Part shown: piece after piece, positions 12,732-23,838 of the stretch
Layout: every line of letters starts with the position of its first letter
Numbering within the stretch: position 1 is the stretch's first letter
Assembly: GCA_963920635.1 (NCBI GenBank)
Contig: OY987305.1
Coordinates: 816,001 to 880,000 of the forward strand
Direction: 5' to 3'
DNA from: Pseudeuparius sepicola
Taxonomy: Eukaryota > Arthropoda > Insecta > Coleoptera > Anthribidae
DNA length: 64,000 nucleotides
The notes under the pieces: generated by a model
The model's input: only the letters and a program-made list of their open reading frames with translations
Told to the model about the DNA's origin: nothing
The model's database searches: none
Position numbers and translations under genes: made by a program

Positions 12732-13200
12732 TATAGGTAATTACCTCGGTAATTACAGAAGTTATACAGGGAGTTTCAAAATTCACTAAGTACAAGGATT
12801 TTAAGGGCGTATTTTTGAGGCGAACAAATTTTTTTTTCCTATAAACATGTGTTCTAAAATGCACCTCCTCCGAGCTACAGCCATCCTAAGTTGCGCGAAA
12901 AATATCGATCATGTTGAACTGTGACTACAGTTGCTCATCAAATTTCGTGAAAATACACAGGCCCATATTACTTTAGCGTGACGTGAATCTAATTTTGGGG
13001 GGGATTGAGGGGGGTTTACAAATTTGATGGACGAAATTTTATGTTGCTGCCGAGGTTGCTGCCGATAAATCTAATAATTAAATAACACCGTCTAGTCAGT
13101 CATGAAAAAATCTAAAATGTTGATCTCTTGCATTTTTTTGATACAATTAACCGTTTTTGAGAAAATCGCTGGGTAAGGAAGGGGGAGCATGGGGAGCATT

Positions 13201-13301
13201 ATCAAAATACCAAACGAAAAAAAGAGTAGGCTGTGACTGCTTTTTTGTTTTATCAAAATACCAAACGAAAAAAAGAGTAGGCTGTGACTGCTTTTTTGTT
13301 T
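13201..13301. repeat. 51-bp tandem duplication inside the left arm
   Basis: ATCAAAATACCAAACGAAAA starts at 13201 and again at 13252, and the two units are essentially identical. The right arm at about 14220-14275 has only one copy, so the duplication arose after the palindrome formed. Confidence 0.9.
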
Positions 13302-13716
13302 CTGTTTATTAACTTCTTTGACGTTTTGTGTCATATAAATTACATAGCGTTTGTCATTGTTGACATTTAGATTTAGTTGAAAATTCGGGTTTTATAGTCT
13401 CATCGTGTTTTTCTCTTTAACACGCTTTTATTAGCTTGGTCTGTATAAACGAAATCTTGCAACGTAATTTTAACCACCTCCAAGACGTCTGATTAAATTG
13501 AATATTTGCATAGGCATTAAGAACTGATGTCAATACAATAATTTGACAACTTTGTCCTGATGTCCTCACCAGGATCATCCTTGGTTGAAGCAGTCACGAG
13601 GTTCCGCTAGTCACAGCAGTCGCTAGGTTCCGCTAGTCACCTCTTTTTCCACAACGTAAATTTTTACAGAAATTCACCCAATCCAATCTCATACAGGGTG
13701 AGAAGAATGATAATTT

Positions 13717-13738
13717 CAGGCGTATTATAATACGCCTG
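13717..13738. repeat. Perfect 22-bp palindrome
   Basis: CAGGCGTATTA is followed directly by its exact reverse complement TAATACGCCTG, with no spacer. Confidence 0.9.
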
Positions 13739-13749
13739 CCGCTTTTTTA

Positions 13750-14072
13750 GTCTTATTGTTAAAAATATAGTTTAAAAAAACTGAAAAAACACGTTTTAAT
13801 TGCAAACCGAACTAAAAAATAAAAAATAATAGGTAATAGCAACCCGAATTTTATTGTAAAAAAGAAACGTGGGATACATCATATCAATTGTTATAAATAT
13901 TTCATTAGTAGCTATTGATAAAAGTAGAGTTATCATAAAATATAGTAAAAAGCACCCACGCTTCTTTTTTACAATAAAATTCGGTTTGCTATTATTATTT
14001 TTTACTTTTTAGTTCGGTTTGCTATTAAAGCTTGTCTTTTAAGTTTTTTTAAACTATATTTTTATTATTAAA
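13750..14072. repeat. Nested hairpin element
   Basis: The left arm (about 13750-13875) and right arm (about 13957-14072) are inverted: GAATTTTATTGTAAAAAAGA and ACGTGGG face CCCACGC and TCTTTTTTACAATAAAATTC. It is AT-rich and non-coding. Confidence 0.65.
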
Positions 14073-14699
14073 CACAAAAGTGGAAAATGAACCATATTCA
14101 TTGGAATATCTCGCTGACATCCATTTTGTTTATGGTCTGGCTGATGGTAACGCACTTGATGCTCGAAGGTTGTACGCAATAAAATTTCCTAATCGCCGGC
14201 TCCCCAACGACCGAACAGAAACAAAAAAGAGTCACAGCCTACTACTTTTTCTTTTTCGTTTGGTATTTTGATAATGCTCCCCTTTCCTTACCCAGCGATT
14301 TTCTCAAAAACGGTTAATTGTATCCAAAAAATGCAAGAAATCAAAATTTTAGATTTTTTCATGACTGACAGACTTTGTTGTTTAATTTTAAGATTTATGG
14401 GCAGCAACATAAAATTTCGGCCACCAAAAGTGTAAACCCCCCTCAATCCCCTCCAAAATTAGATTCACGTAATTTTTGACGCAAAAAATGGAGTAACATG
14501 GGTGTGTGAATTTTCACGAAATTTGATGAGCAACTGTAGTCACAGTTCAACATAATCGATTTTTTTCGCGCAACTTAGGATGGCTGTAGCTCGGAGGGGG
14601 TGCATTTTAGAACAGATGTTTATAGGAGAAAAAAAATGTTTCACCTCAAAAATACGCCCTTAAAATCCTTGTACCTAGTGAATTTTGAAACACCCTGTA

Positions 14700-15633
14700 T
14701 ATTTATATTTTAGATTTCCAATCCGGAACCCAACCGGAAATGCCCGCGCTTGGGCATTGCTTGATCTGATCATGAGAGCGAAATTCACGAATTTGATGAT
14801 TCGGAGAAATAATTTGATTACAATGAATAAATATAATTTTTTACACACATAAATTTTTCAATATTTATTTCATAATATCCTATTCAATGTACCTAATTAA
14901 GACAATTTCAATTATTTACAAAATTAAAAATAGAAAAAGAGACAATAATAATTATTAAAACGTTGGCAAAATATGAATGTTGTAGGTTAATTAAAAATAA
15001 TTGCAAGGGAAATATTTTTTTGTAATAAGTTTTTTCGATATTTCGACAAATACGTAGCGTTTTGGAACTTGTTTTTGTTAAATGTATAATTTGACAGTTG
15101 AGGCAAGTCACGTGACCAGTTTTGCAGACGTCGTTTTTTATCTCTGTACAAACACAAACTGTTGGCAAGGTCAAATTTTAAATAGTTCTGCAAACAGAAA
15201 ATTCTTTTCCTTATGATGCAGACTGTACACAAATAGTTTTCCGTTCTTACGATAGGTATCCAATTCTTCACCAAACTCCACCAAAGGAATATAAAACGAG
15301 ATCTATTTAGTATTCAATAATCATAATCAATAATCATAATATTAATAAGTTTATTCAACAAATAATTATTACACATAGTAACCACAATATAATAACATGA
15401 GATAAGTAAGTGAATAGATCTCGCTTCGTTTGACCGGAGGTAAGTATTATAATATTAAATACCTAGTAAAGCTAATTTTGACTTTTTATTCCTGTTTTCC
15501 TGTTTGTGTTGACTGGATAAGTGTTGTTGTTGATTCTAGGTAGGCATGTCGTATAATGAATTTTTGGGTTGTTTCGTCTAACTTACTATTAAAGCGAAGG
15601 TTAAATAATTTTAGTGATTCTATGAGTTGTTTT
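14700..15633. other. Gene-free stretch with a strong splice-donor-like site
   Basis: No domain-bearing ORF is seen. GGAG|GTAAGTATT at 15436-15448 is a near-consensus donor 1.4 kb upstream of the recombinase-like exon and could end an untranslated or short first exon. The in-frame stretch before it has no ATG after the last stop, so it cannot by itself supply the start codon. Confidence 0.35.
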
Positions 15634-16434
15634 TACCACGTTTTTATTAACTCGCTTTCTTGTCTGTATGTCTGTTATGAAATTTTGCAATCGATTTTAA
15701 ACTAACTTCCCGATGAACTAGAGACTTGAAACTTTGGACATAGCTCAGAACAGGACGACAATGCAATATTAATTCGCTTTCTTGTCTGTTTTTTAATTGC
15801 TTATATTTTCCTTTTACAAACACAGAAATAATTTAAGATTTTTGTCTAGCGGAAGTTCAGACCCGTCATCAGTAAAAGGAACATGCCAATTTAAAAATTG
15901 CAAAATTTTACACAAACACTACTAAAAAGCAGAGAATAATTATTTAAATATATTTTTTTAATATAGTTACCACTTTTTTAAAACGAACTAAAAAGTATAA
16001 AATAATTTAAAAAAAAACGTGGGGCGCATACTGCTTCGTCGTTGGCCTTTTAATGAAACATCTACTGGTGTGTTTCAAGTATTTATTTTAGTATTAAAAC
16101 AACTTTTAAATTACAACCAACTATGACCATCATCCACTCGTGAGGCCATCTTCTGTTCATTCACTCTCTAAAGGTAGGTTAGAAATGCCAACCTAAATAT
16201 CTTAAAACTAGTAATCTTAACTGAACTAATCTAACCTACACAACACATACAATAGCCAATTGATGCATGAATAGTTCACCTAAGTCACTAACAATTTTAC
16301 TGAACTGCAAATAATATGAACTATTGGGTGAATTTTCTCAACGACAGACACTCTCTACACTCCTTATCTATTGCATGCGCCCCACCTGTTTTAAAATTAT
16401 TTTATACTTTTTAGTCCGTTTTAAAAACGTGGTA
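15634..16434. repeat. Dispersed non-autonomous element with TACCACGTTTTTA-type ends
   Basis: TACCACGTTTTTATTAA at 15634 is mirrored by TTTAAAAACGTGGTA ending at 16434. Internal blocks match 10137-10405. It has no coding capacity. Confidence 0.5.
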
Positions 16435-16803
16435 CATTATTTTTCTTATGTAAATAATTATCCCGAAGGAATTTTGCATTGATATTTTGGCATTTATGCA
16501 TGAATGGAAAACAATTATCATTTTCCAATGTGTTCCTACTTCAATATTGCAGCGTAGGTAGATGAAAGCTGCATGCCAAGTTTCATGATTTCTTCCGGAT
16601 GGGTATTTCCAGTTAAGAAGCTGGACTAAAAACGAAAAACCTTTTTCAAGGAAGATCATTCCCCTTTAGCTATTTTTTTACGGGTACTGAAAGGTACCGA
16701 GTGCGGAAGAGCCAATTTTCGACCAAATATTGTTTATTTAAGCTGAAAAATATCGTTCTATATTGATTTTATTATGTTAATGGATATCTTTTACTTTTTG
16801 CAG

Positions 16804-19506
16804 AAAATTACACATTCCTCGAACATGAAAAAAGAGCATTTGAAAAAAAGTTGAAGCAGGTGTCTGATCTTGGAGACGACGAAAATAAACCCAATCCTAG
16901 CGAATATTTTAATATTACTTATAACCATTCAATCCAACCAACAGTCCTCATTGAACAACTTTCTGAAAACTGTGTGAATTCCGTCGACACTTCTGCAGCT
17001 GCAAATAAGCAATTTTCTAAATCAGTAACTCATGTTCAAAATGGATATGGCTCAACTGGCATAGAATGCATGAAGAGCTCCGATGCCGCACCTCTCGCCA
17101 TTGAAAAACTTTCTTTAAAATGTGTTACTCATTTAAATAACGAAAACACAACAAACGAAGATTCTGGGAATACCATCGCTATATCTTCAAAAGCAAGTGA
17201 CCAACTTATCCACTTACCAACTATTGCTTTACAGAACGAAAATGAACCAAAGCTAATAGAATGTATGTATTCTACAGACAGCCAAAAAGTGATTCCCGAA
17301 GAATCCATTGAAAACATTTTTACTTTTGAAGTTATTTTGGATGCGCAGAACCAAGTAGGCACATTAGAGCTGCTCCCAGTGCAAACTGTATCCGAAAAAG
17401 ACAATGCCCCGTTCAAAACCAATATTTTGGAAATTGGTCCAGACCAATTAATCACAGACGACGAACTTGAAAACATAATAGACGAAACAATAGATTGCAT
17501 AAAATTAAATACCAATCCCGATAGTTTAAATATCCAAGAAAACGACGACACCAATTTTCCCAATTTATTAAGTTCTCAAGCAATCGGATGTACCAATGCT
17601 GATGCTATGTATATCGAGGAAAATGACAGCAATATTCTATCCCCATCCAAGAATCAAAATTTGAGTAATAATTATTTAAGTTCCAGTCAGGAAGAAGAAA
17701 TAGTACAGAATCTACATGAGGCAAGTAATGAAGTCGATGATACCCAAGTTCTGCCTCGCCCAAAGGCCAAAGCCAAAAAGCGAAAGCGATCACTACCTGA
17801 AAAAGATTGGGTATGTTCAAAAAACGATGAAAATATGTTTGTCTCGGTAAATAATAAAAAACCAAAACGATTGTTTTGCATGTTTTGTAATACTTTCCAA
17901 AGTAAATTTGCAAGACATTTAGAGAACGTTCACAAAAATGTAGCCGAAGTGAAGAAACTGGCCAACCTACCAAAAGGGTGTAAAGAACGTAAAGAAATAA
18001 TTGATATCTTAAAAAAAAGATCCCAGTTTGACTTTAATACAAAATCAGAACTAAATGACGGAGAACTAATAGTATCCAGAAGACCAAATGAAAATGTAAA
18101 GAGAACTGCTAAAGATTTCACCGTGTGCCACAACTGTAAAGGCTTTTTCACTAAAAATAATATACGTCATCATGCCAAACAGTGTTTTTCTTATAGTGGA
18201 AAAAGGAACAAGAGCTTATTGATAATGGGTCGAAGTGTTCTTGGTCGTATTCACCCCGAAGCAAGCGACACGCTGAGAAAGCAAATTTTCCCGATACTGC
18301 GTGAAGATGAAATTGTCAGGACGATAAGATATGACCGATTAGTTATTTTGTATGGTAATAAGATGTGCAACAAATACCGTCTTCAGCACCAACATGATTT
18401 AATACGTGGAAATTTGCGTGTTTTGGGAAGATTTATCTGTGCTTTGAAGGGAATAAATAAAAATGTTTCAGAATTCAAAGATGTATACGATCCCCAGAAT
18501 TACGATGATGCTATTTTAGCCATTAACAAAGTCGCGGGGTTTGACGGGTTAAAAAATACTTATTCGGCCCCTTCAACCGCTTACAATCTTGGTTCTCTTT
18601 TGAAGAAAGTAGGTACCATTTATATATCCGACTGCATCAAACAGAAAAAGCCAATTGAAAAGCAAAATACAGAAGACTTTTTAAAACTTTTGGTCGAGGA
18701 TATAACTACAAGCGTTAACAAAACAGTCACAGAGACACAAACACAGCAATATAGGAGAAAAACAGTAGATCTTCCATCAACTGACGATATTTCAAAACTG
18801 AATATTTATTTAAAACGAAAAAGAACCAATGCACTCGAAGAAATAGAAAGAAAATTTTCATATTCTACCTGGCTTACCTTAGCAGAAACTACACTCTCCT
18901 CAACGCAGTTATTTAATCGAAGAAGGGCAGGTGAAATTGAACGTATTTTTATTGAAGATTTTAATACTTATCAAAGTATTAGTGACGATATGCTAAAAAG
19001 TCTTCCGCCCAGTTCCTTCGAAGTAGCAAGGAATTATATCAGGTTCGAAATACGCGGCAAATTGAATCGTACTGTTCCGGTACTTCTGCCACGCGAATTA
19101 GCCAAAGCTGTTGAGACAATTATTAAATATAGAGAACAAGCTGGTGTATCACCTAATAACAGATATGTTTTTGGTATTCCTGGGAATTTACAACATAAGT
19201 ACCTAAGAGCTTGTAATTTACTGAGAAAATTTTCTGTTGAATGTGGTGCTGATATACCTTCAACCCTAAGAGGAACCAAGCTACGCAAGCACATTGCTAC
19301 GAACTGCATTAATTTAAATTTATCAGAGCACGAATTATCAGATGTGGCTAATTTTATGGGACACAGTGAAAAAATTCATATGCGGCATTACAGACAGCCA
19401 ATACTAACGAGAGAAATAGTAAATATATCTAAAATACTGGAAAGTGCTCAAGGTAACGAAGAAATCAGCGATAATGAATCTATTGACGACGACGACGAAT
19501 TTGACG
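16804..19506 (+). CDS. Zinc-finger and tyrosine-recombinase-like protein, large exon (Crypton-like)
   Basis: This exon is open from an acceptor (TTTTTGCAG|AAAATTAC) to the donor G|GTGAGT. Counting residue 1 as the TTG codon at 16851, it has an acidic Ser/Asn-rich N-terminus with two degenerate repeats (about 28-150), a Lys/Arg-rich nuclear-localisation-like run (about 302-315), a C2H2 motif (C343, C346, H356, H361), a second motif (C426, C429, H440 or H441, C445), then a tyrosine-recombinase-like domain (about 640-870). The aligned catalytic set is R692, K737, R812, H838 and Y847, nine residues after H838 as is usual. The first His of the HxxR box is Thr809. Known members act on DNA in the nucleus, either as Crypton-type transposases or as host-recruited relatives. 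The first in-frame ATG is near 17070, so the true start probably lies in an unidentified upstream exon ending in phase 1. Confidence 0.85.
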
Positions 19507-19567
19507 GTGAGTTAACTAATTTCCATTTAAAGCGCATCTATCTCGAAGTTGTTTTATTATGTTTTAG

Positions 19568-19636
19568 CTCTCCCATCACAAGACCAAAATAATTATTTTA
19601 TTGTTGCCAATACTTCAGAAGAGCCACAAATATTAG
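19568..19636 (+). CDS. Short exon 3a of the recombinase-like gene
   Basis: It is bounded by TTTTAG|CTCTCCC and ATTAG|GTATGT. It is 69 nt, enters and leaves in phase 1 and reads openly as ALPSQDQNNYFIVANTSEEP followed by QIL. The 61-bp upstream intron (19507-19567) is a typical insect short intron. Reading on without splicing would add only a short tail and a stop. Confidence 0.7.
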   Translation, partial: LSHHKTKIIILLLPILQKSHKY

Positions 19637-20021
19637 GTATGTACGAGTTATCCGACGAAAAATATGTTTTCCAAAAAATAATTGGGCATTGGGGGTCCCA
19701 GTCATCACTATATTTTTTTAAAGAAATACCGTGTAAGGACATTTTTTATTTTTGAAATATATATCTTTTGTGATTTATAAATAACATTTCTATTGTTCCC
19801 AATACCGCTAAAATCTTCTAAAGTTTATACTTTCGTTGCAAATAAGCTTGAAATCTAGTAATTTTTTTCCGCTTTGGTTATCATTAAATAAACAAAAGTT
19901 ACAATTTTTTCTTTTATTGTGTCAATATTTTTCAATTTCTCTTTACATTATATTTCATTTTCCAAACGTGTCAAACGAACTTAAATCGGGACTATGGCTA
20001 AGAGCTTTTCTTTATTTTCAG

Positions 20022-20090
20022 CTCGCCCATCACAGCAGAGAGAAAATTTGACGGCCATAAACAATAATTCTGGAGAGTCAGAAATATTAG
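20022..20090 (+). CDS. Short exon 3b, tandem duplicate of exon 3a
   Basis: It is bounded by TTTTCAG|CTCGCCC and ATTAG|GTATGC. It is also exactly 69 nt and phase 1 on both sides. Its first 14 and last 16 bases are nearly the same as those of exon 3a, while the middle has diverged. Because both exons are phase-symmetric, a transcript may carry either, both or neither without changing the downstream frame. Confidence 0.65.
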
Positions 20091-20149
20091 GTATGCATTA
20101 GCTGCTTTTGAAATTATTGAGCGGTAATAAACGCACGTATTTGTTATAG

Positions 20150-20227
20150 ATATAGACACACACGAAACTTTTGCTGTTGCCGATTCTTATAAGACATCTC
20201 CAACTGTTAAGCCAAGGAAAAGATCAA
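20150..20227 (+). CDS. Exon 4 of the recombinase-like gene
   Basis: It is bounded by TTGTTATAG|ATATAG and ATCAA|GTAAGT, is 78 nt and in phase 1. It ends in a basic stretch (KPRKRS) that may be a second nuclear-localisation signal. The intron before it is 59 bp and the one after it is 3.4 kb. Confidence 0.65.
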
Positions 20228-20339
20228 GTAAGTAATAAGAAAAACGTCGTCAGAGAGGAGGTTCTGAAAGCAAAATAATAACTAATTTAATTTTTTATTG
20301 CGATTTTCGCCCCAAGTTTATAATCAAACTATAACTATT

Positions 20340-20450
20340 AACGTTAACTCAAAAATAACTTCAACATCTTTATTTTTTCTGAGCTTCCGGACAATAAATC
20401 TTTCTCCTTTCTCAAAGAAAATGCCAAGTCAGTGTGACATGATAGAGTCT
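20340..20450 (-). mobile_element. Penelope-like element 3'-end fragment
   Basis: ACTCAAAAATAACTTCAACA, then CAATAAATCTTTCTCCTTTC and CTCAAAGAAAATG match the terminal non-coding region of the Penelope-like copies (53400-53480, and 51320-51420 in reverse). It is a short relic in intron 4. Confidence 0.6.
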
Positions 20451-20712
20451 TTTTTATTTTGGGATTTCCCAAGCAGTATGAGATAAAGGGGTAGTTTATG
20501 AAATACTTACCCTGAAAAAAAAAAAAAGAAAATTGTTCATTTCTTTTTCGTCATATATTTTTTATTACAAGATCAAACAACAAAAATTGGCGTGGGCTTT
20601 TTAATGGTATTGTGAAAAATCTTCTAGGCCTGCTAAATTTCGAGTACTTAACTGACATCAATTCCTTATGGCTGCCATATACAATAAGCATATTTCAACG
20701 GGTAAAACACAT

Positions 20713-20768
20713 GGGTAATAATATTTTGACGATATTCTCTGGGTAATAATATTTTGACGATATCCTCT
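20713..20768. repeat. 28-bp tandem duplication
   Basis: GGGTAATAATATTTTGACGA followed by TATTCTCT at 20713 is repeated at 20741 with one base changed. Confidence 0.9.
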
Positions 20769-20961
20769 AACATAACTTAAATAAAAATTAAATAAATTGC
20801 ATTTTTTGGTTTTCATCAAGTTAAGTCATAAAAAAAGTGACATGAATTATTAAATTGCAAAAGGCAGTAAAATCATTATTTAGTACTAAAAACCTGCACT
20901 TTCGCAGTAAAAGATTTACTAAAAATACCTAATTTATTAACGTGATTTATGTACATACAGA

Positions 20962-22188
20962 GTGATCCAAAGAAGCTTTCCCCCCTCTAACTTTTTTATT
21001 TTTCAACAAATGTTTTATACGAAAGTTGTAGCAAATTTTCTCGTCATCTCAGGGCAAATGAAAAAAAAACAATTGAACATTATGTTTCCGATATATAGGC
21101 TAAACCAATGTTTTTTTAAATTGAACACACTGAAGATTGTTTGATATTCTAAAACTACACGCTTCTCCACTTCAAATAATATAAATATATCATACATTTG
21201 GCTGTGCATTTGGCGAAGCCGTTTTCACACAAATACATCGAAATTTACTTCTGAAAAATCAAGATTGCCATGGAAATGACAATAAGTCGACACTATGATA
21301 AACTATATATAGCTTACTAACAACAATTTTCTGTTCTTCCCATGACAGCAAGAAAATCGTCGATTTATCTAATACAGAAATATACAGGGTACTGTTCTCT
21401 GAGCCATCCAAAATGCTGAATTTATTGGAACTTTATACGGGGCAAAAATCGAGTAGATAAATTCACTATAAAACGAACTAAATCTAAAAATATAGCCAGT
21501 AAGTCCATATGAGTTAAGGTGGCTCGTGTGCCATGACAGGAAACGCACAGAAAATGTATAATCTTAGACAGTGAATTTATCGAGAAAAGGTTCAATCATT
21601 TAAATTGTTTTTTATTTGCTGGTTGGTATTATGTAAAGAAATAAATTATTTTCGCGTTTACTAACATTTTTTCAATAATTCCAGAGCACTCTTGACCCGT
21701 ATAAAGGTTCACAGAAATTTATCATTTTGAGATGGCCGAGAGAACAATACCCTGTATATTTTTTGACGAGATTCCATTGCACACTTGACTTGCCAGATGC
21801 CTTTGAAATTCCTATTTTGCTTAACTTTGACAACCTGCAGAATGAAACTCCTTGTATATTTTTTGTTCAAGTTTGGTATACGGGGATCCTGGGGTGTCCT
21901 GATTAATGCAGTGGTGCCAAATTTTAAATAAAGAAATCGCTAAATGATTCTCCTCATTTTTTGCTAGAAAAAATTTCGTAGTAGGCCTGGAAAATTGAGA
22001 TTGAGACCTGAAACTTCGCACCAGAATAGAGTTTATGTGACCTATTTTAGAAAAAAGCCCGGCTAAAATCGGATGAAAAATAAAAATTTTATGGGGTGTT
22101 TCCATTTCAAATGGGCCACACTGTATAAAACATTGTTTTCTAAGTTGAAAAATAAAAAAGTTAGAGGGGGGAAATCTTGTTTGGATCA
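20962..22188. mobile_element. MITE with GTGATCCAA ends, containing a second MITE
   Basis: The left end (20962-21006, GTGATCCAAAGAAGC then CCCCCTCTAACTTTTTTATT) is mirrored at 22144-22188. The interior (about 21385-21925) is a copy of the family seen at 30236-31385, with matching ACACTTGACTTGCCAGATGC and GTTTGGTATACGGGG stretches. It lies in intron 4 and is non-coding. Confidence 0.65.
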
Positions 22189-22772
22189 CCCGGTACACAA
22201 AAAAAGTAAGCAGTATCAATCATTTATGATATCTAATTATAAAAGTACTATCCTCCCTCTTGTAATGTGCAATAACAAAATAAATTTCATTTTTTGGTGC
22301 TTATCAAGTTAGCCATGAAAAAAAAAGTGATAGCCGAAAATTGTACCTCGCCATGTTAAATTAGCAAGGCGGTAAAATTCAAGATTCACAAAAAGATAAT
22401 GGGTATATCACCCAAATTTGTGGCAATGTCATTAGAAAGCCCGCACCAAAAAATAGAGAGATAAGTTTTATTCTATGCTAGCCTGGATTTTTTGGGAATT
22501 TAGAACGAGCATCGAAATGCCTATGTTTTCTCTAAATCAACTACCCCTTTATCTCGTACGGTTTAGGAAATTCCAATGGTATGGAAATTTGTATGGTCCC
22601 CTTAAGTTTCAAAATAAGGCCCCAAATGGAAAGTGGCATAAGAAAGGTGTCATTTTTTCGTTCAAGAATTCTATGGTTAACGGTTTAACCTACTTTTCTG
22701 TAAAACCCTGTATATCCGGTGTGAAGGTTGCTAAAGATTTCATGTTGTGCCAAAACGTTCGTTTGATTTTTC

Positions 22773-23507
22773 CTTAGAGTATGGAAGGTTGCATACGCAA
22801 CAGGAGACAGCGCAATCGGAATGCAAGTGAAGCAAAACCGCACCAAACGGTCTGCCATTGGCGTCGGTTGGGATAAAGCTTACACAACTTAAAATATACA
22901 ACAAGACCCTTATAAGTCGACAACTACTCGTGAGATTTTTATGAAATCGTTTGGCACCTTATGCCATGAGAAACTAATTATGAAAAAGTGTCAGTTACAA
23001 TTTTAAAGAAATTAAACTCTCGACGTCTTTTGTCCGCGCGCCACTGGCGGTCGCTTTTTCACGCGATTTCCAACTTTTAAACAATTATTTATTTTACAAT
23101 AATACGTGAATATGCAATTTATTCTTTAAAATCTTTCCCTTAGAGTGTTATCTATAACATATTTTCATCCGAAAAAACAATACTACAGTATAAAGAAGTA
23201 AATTGGATATGTTTATTTAGATGCATTTACACATATTTTTTTATTTACCTGTGATACATAAACCACGTTCTTTTTTCCTCCAGTCACTCTTGCACCCAAA
23301 AGCCACACATTTCACCATTGTTCTGGCATCAAAATATAACTATTTTCCATTCAGAAATAGCAGAAAAGAAAGAAAATTGTAGTTATCTGCAAACGCCAAA
23401 ACCGCACCAAACGACCGACAGCCGGCCGAAAATTTTCTTCACTTTCGCTCACGGCGGGAGCACTTAGCGCTGTCTCCTGTTGCTTATGCAACCTTCCATA
23501 CTCTAAG
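22773..23507. mobile_element. MITE with 8-bp target-site duplication (hAT- or P-type size)
   Basis: The ends CTTAGAGTATGGAAGGTTGC and GCAACCTTCCATACTCTAAG are exact inverses and continue with GGAGACAGCGC against GCGCTGTCTCC. The element is flanked by perfect copies of GATTTTTC (22765-22772 and 23508-23515). An 8-bp duplication fits hAT or P superfamilies. It is 735 bp and has no transposase. It ends about 100 bp before the last exon. Confidence 0.85.
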
Positions 23508-23608
23508 GATTTTTCCATCCCCCGTAAAATTAAAACTATAGTTAAGGCAAGGAAGGGTGTGATTGTTCCTTGTTCCTTGACACACTCCCTACACTTATAT
23601 TTTTTTAG

Positions 23609-23838
23609 CATCGCCATTCGGCAAAGTCAAATCGAAGAAGAGGTGGACTGCAGCTGAAAATGAATTGGCAAACACATTGTTTGGAAATTATATTAAAACA
23701 CACACGTATCCGTCTTTAGCTCAAATCCAGAAATTAACGACGAGATATCCAGTTTTACAAAACAGAAGCCCACCGGTCATAAAAACGTGGATTTCTAATA
23801 AAATAAAGAAAAATAGTGGAATAACTAATAATAATTAG
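23609..23838 (+). CDS. Last exon: C-terminal Myb/SANT-like domain
   Basis: After the acceptor TTTTTTTAG (ending at 23608) the frame continues from exon 4 and runs 76 codons to TAG at 23836-23838. The peptide begins with basic residues and KKRWTAAENELANTLFGNYI, then has spaced hydrophobics, RYPVL and a second Trp in VIKTWISNKI. This is the Trp-spaced helical pattern of Myb/SANT-type domains, and it recalls the C-terminal segment of other animal members of this recombinase-like family. That match of C-terminus to the upstream domain is the main reason for joining it across a 3.4-kb intron. cDNA evidence is lacking. Confidence 0.65.

Larger units (their letters stand above)
12767..14697. mobile_element. 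Large foldback element, CAGGGAGTTTCAAAATTCAC ends, TA-flanked
   Basis: The left arm (12767 to about 13300) and right arm (about 14218 to 14697) are extended inverted copies ending in CAGGGAGTTTCAAAATTCAC and GTGAATTTTGAAACACCCTG, each flanked by TA (12765-12766 and 14698-14699). The middle holds a nested hairpin and unrelated AT-rich DNA. No transposase ORF was found, so this is a non-autonomous element, possibly moved by a Tc1/mariner-type enzyme. Confidence 0.75.

Noticed and set aside
16851..16853. TTG as the start of the recombinase-like protein
   Set aside because: The frame continues upstream to the splice acceptor at 16803, and TTG is not a plausible start in an insect gene.
17129..17563. 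144-codon minus-strand ORF and similar ones opposite the large exon
   Set aside because: They are shadows of the + strand coding frame.
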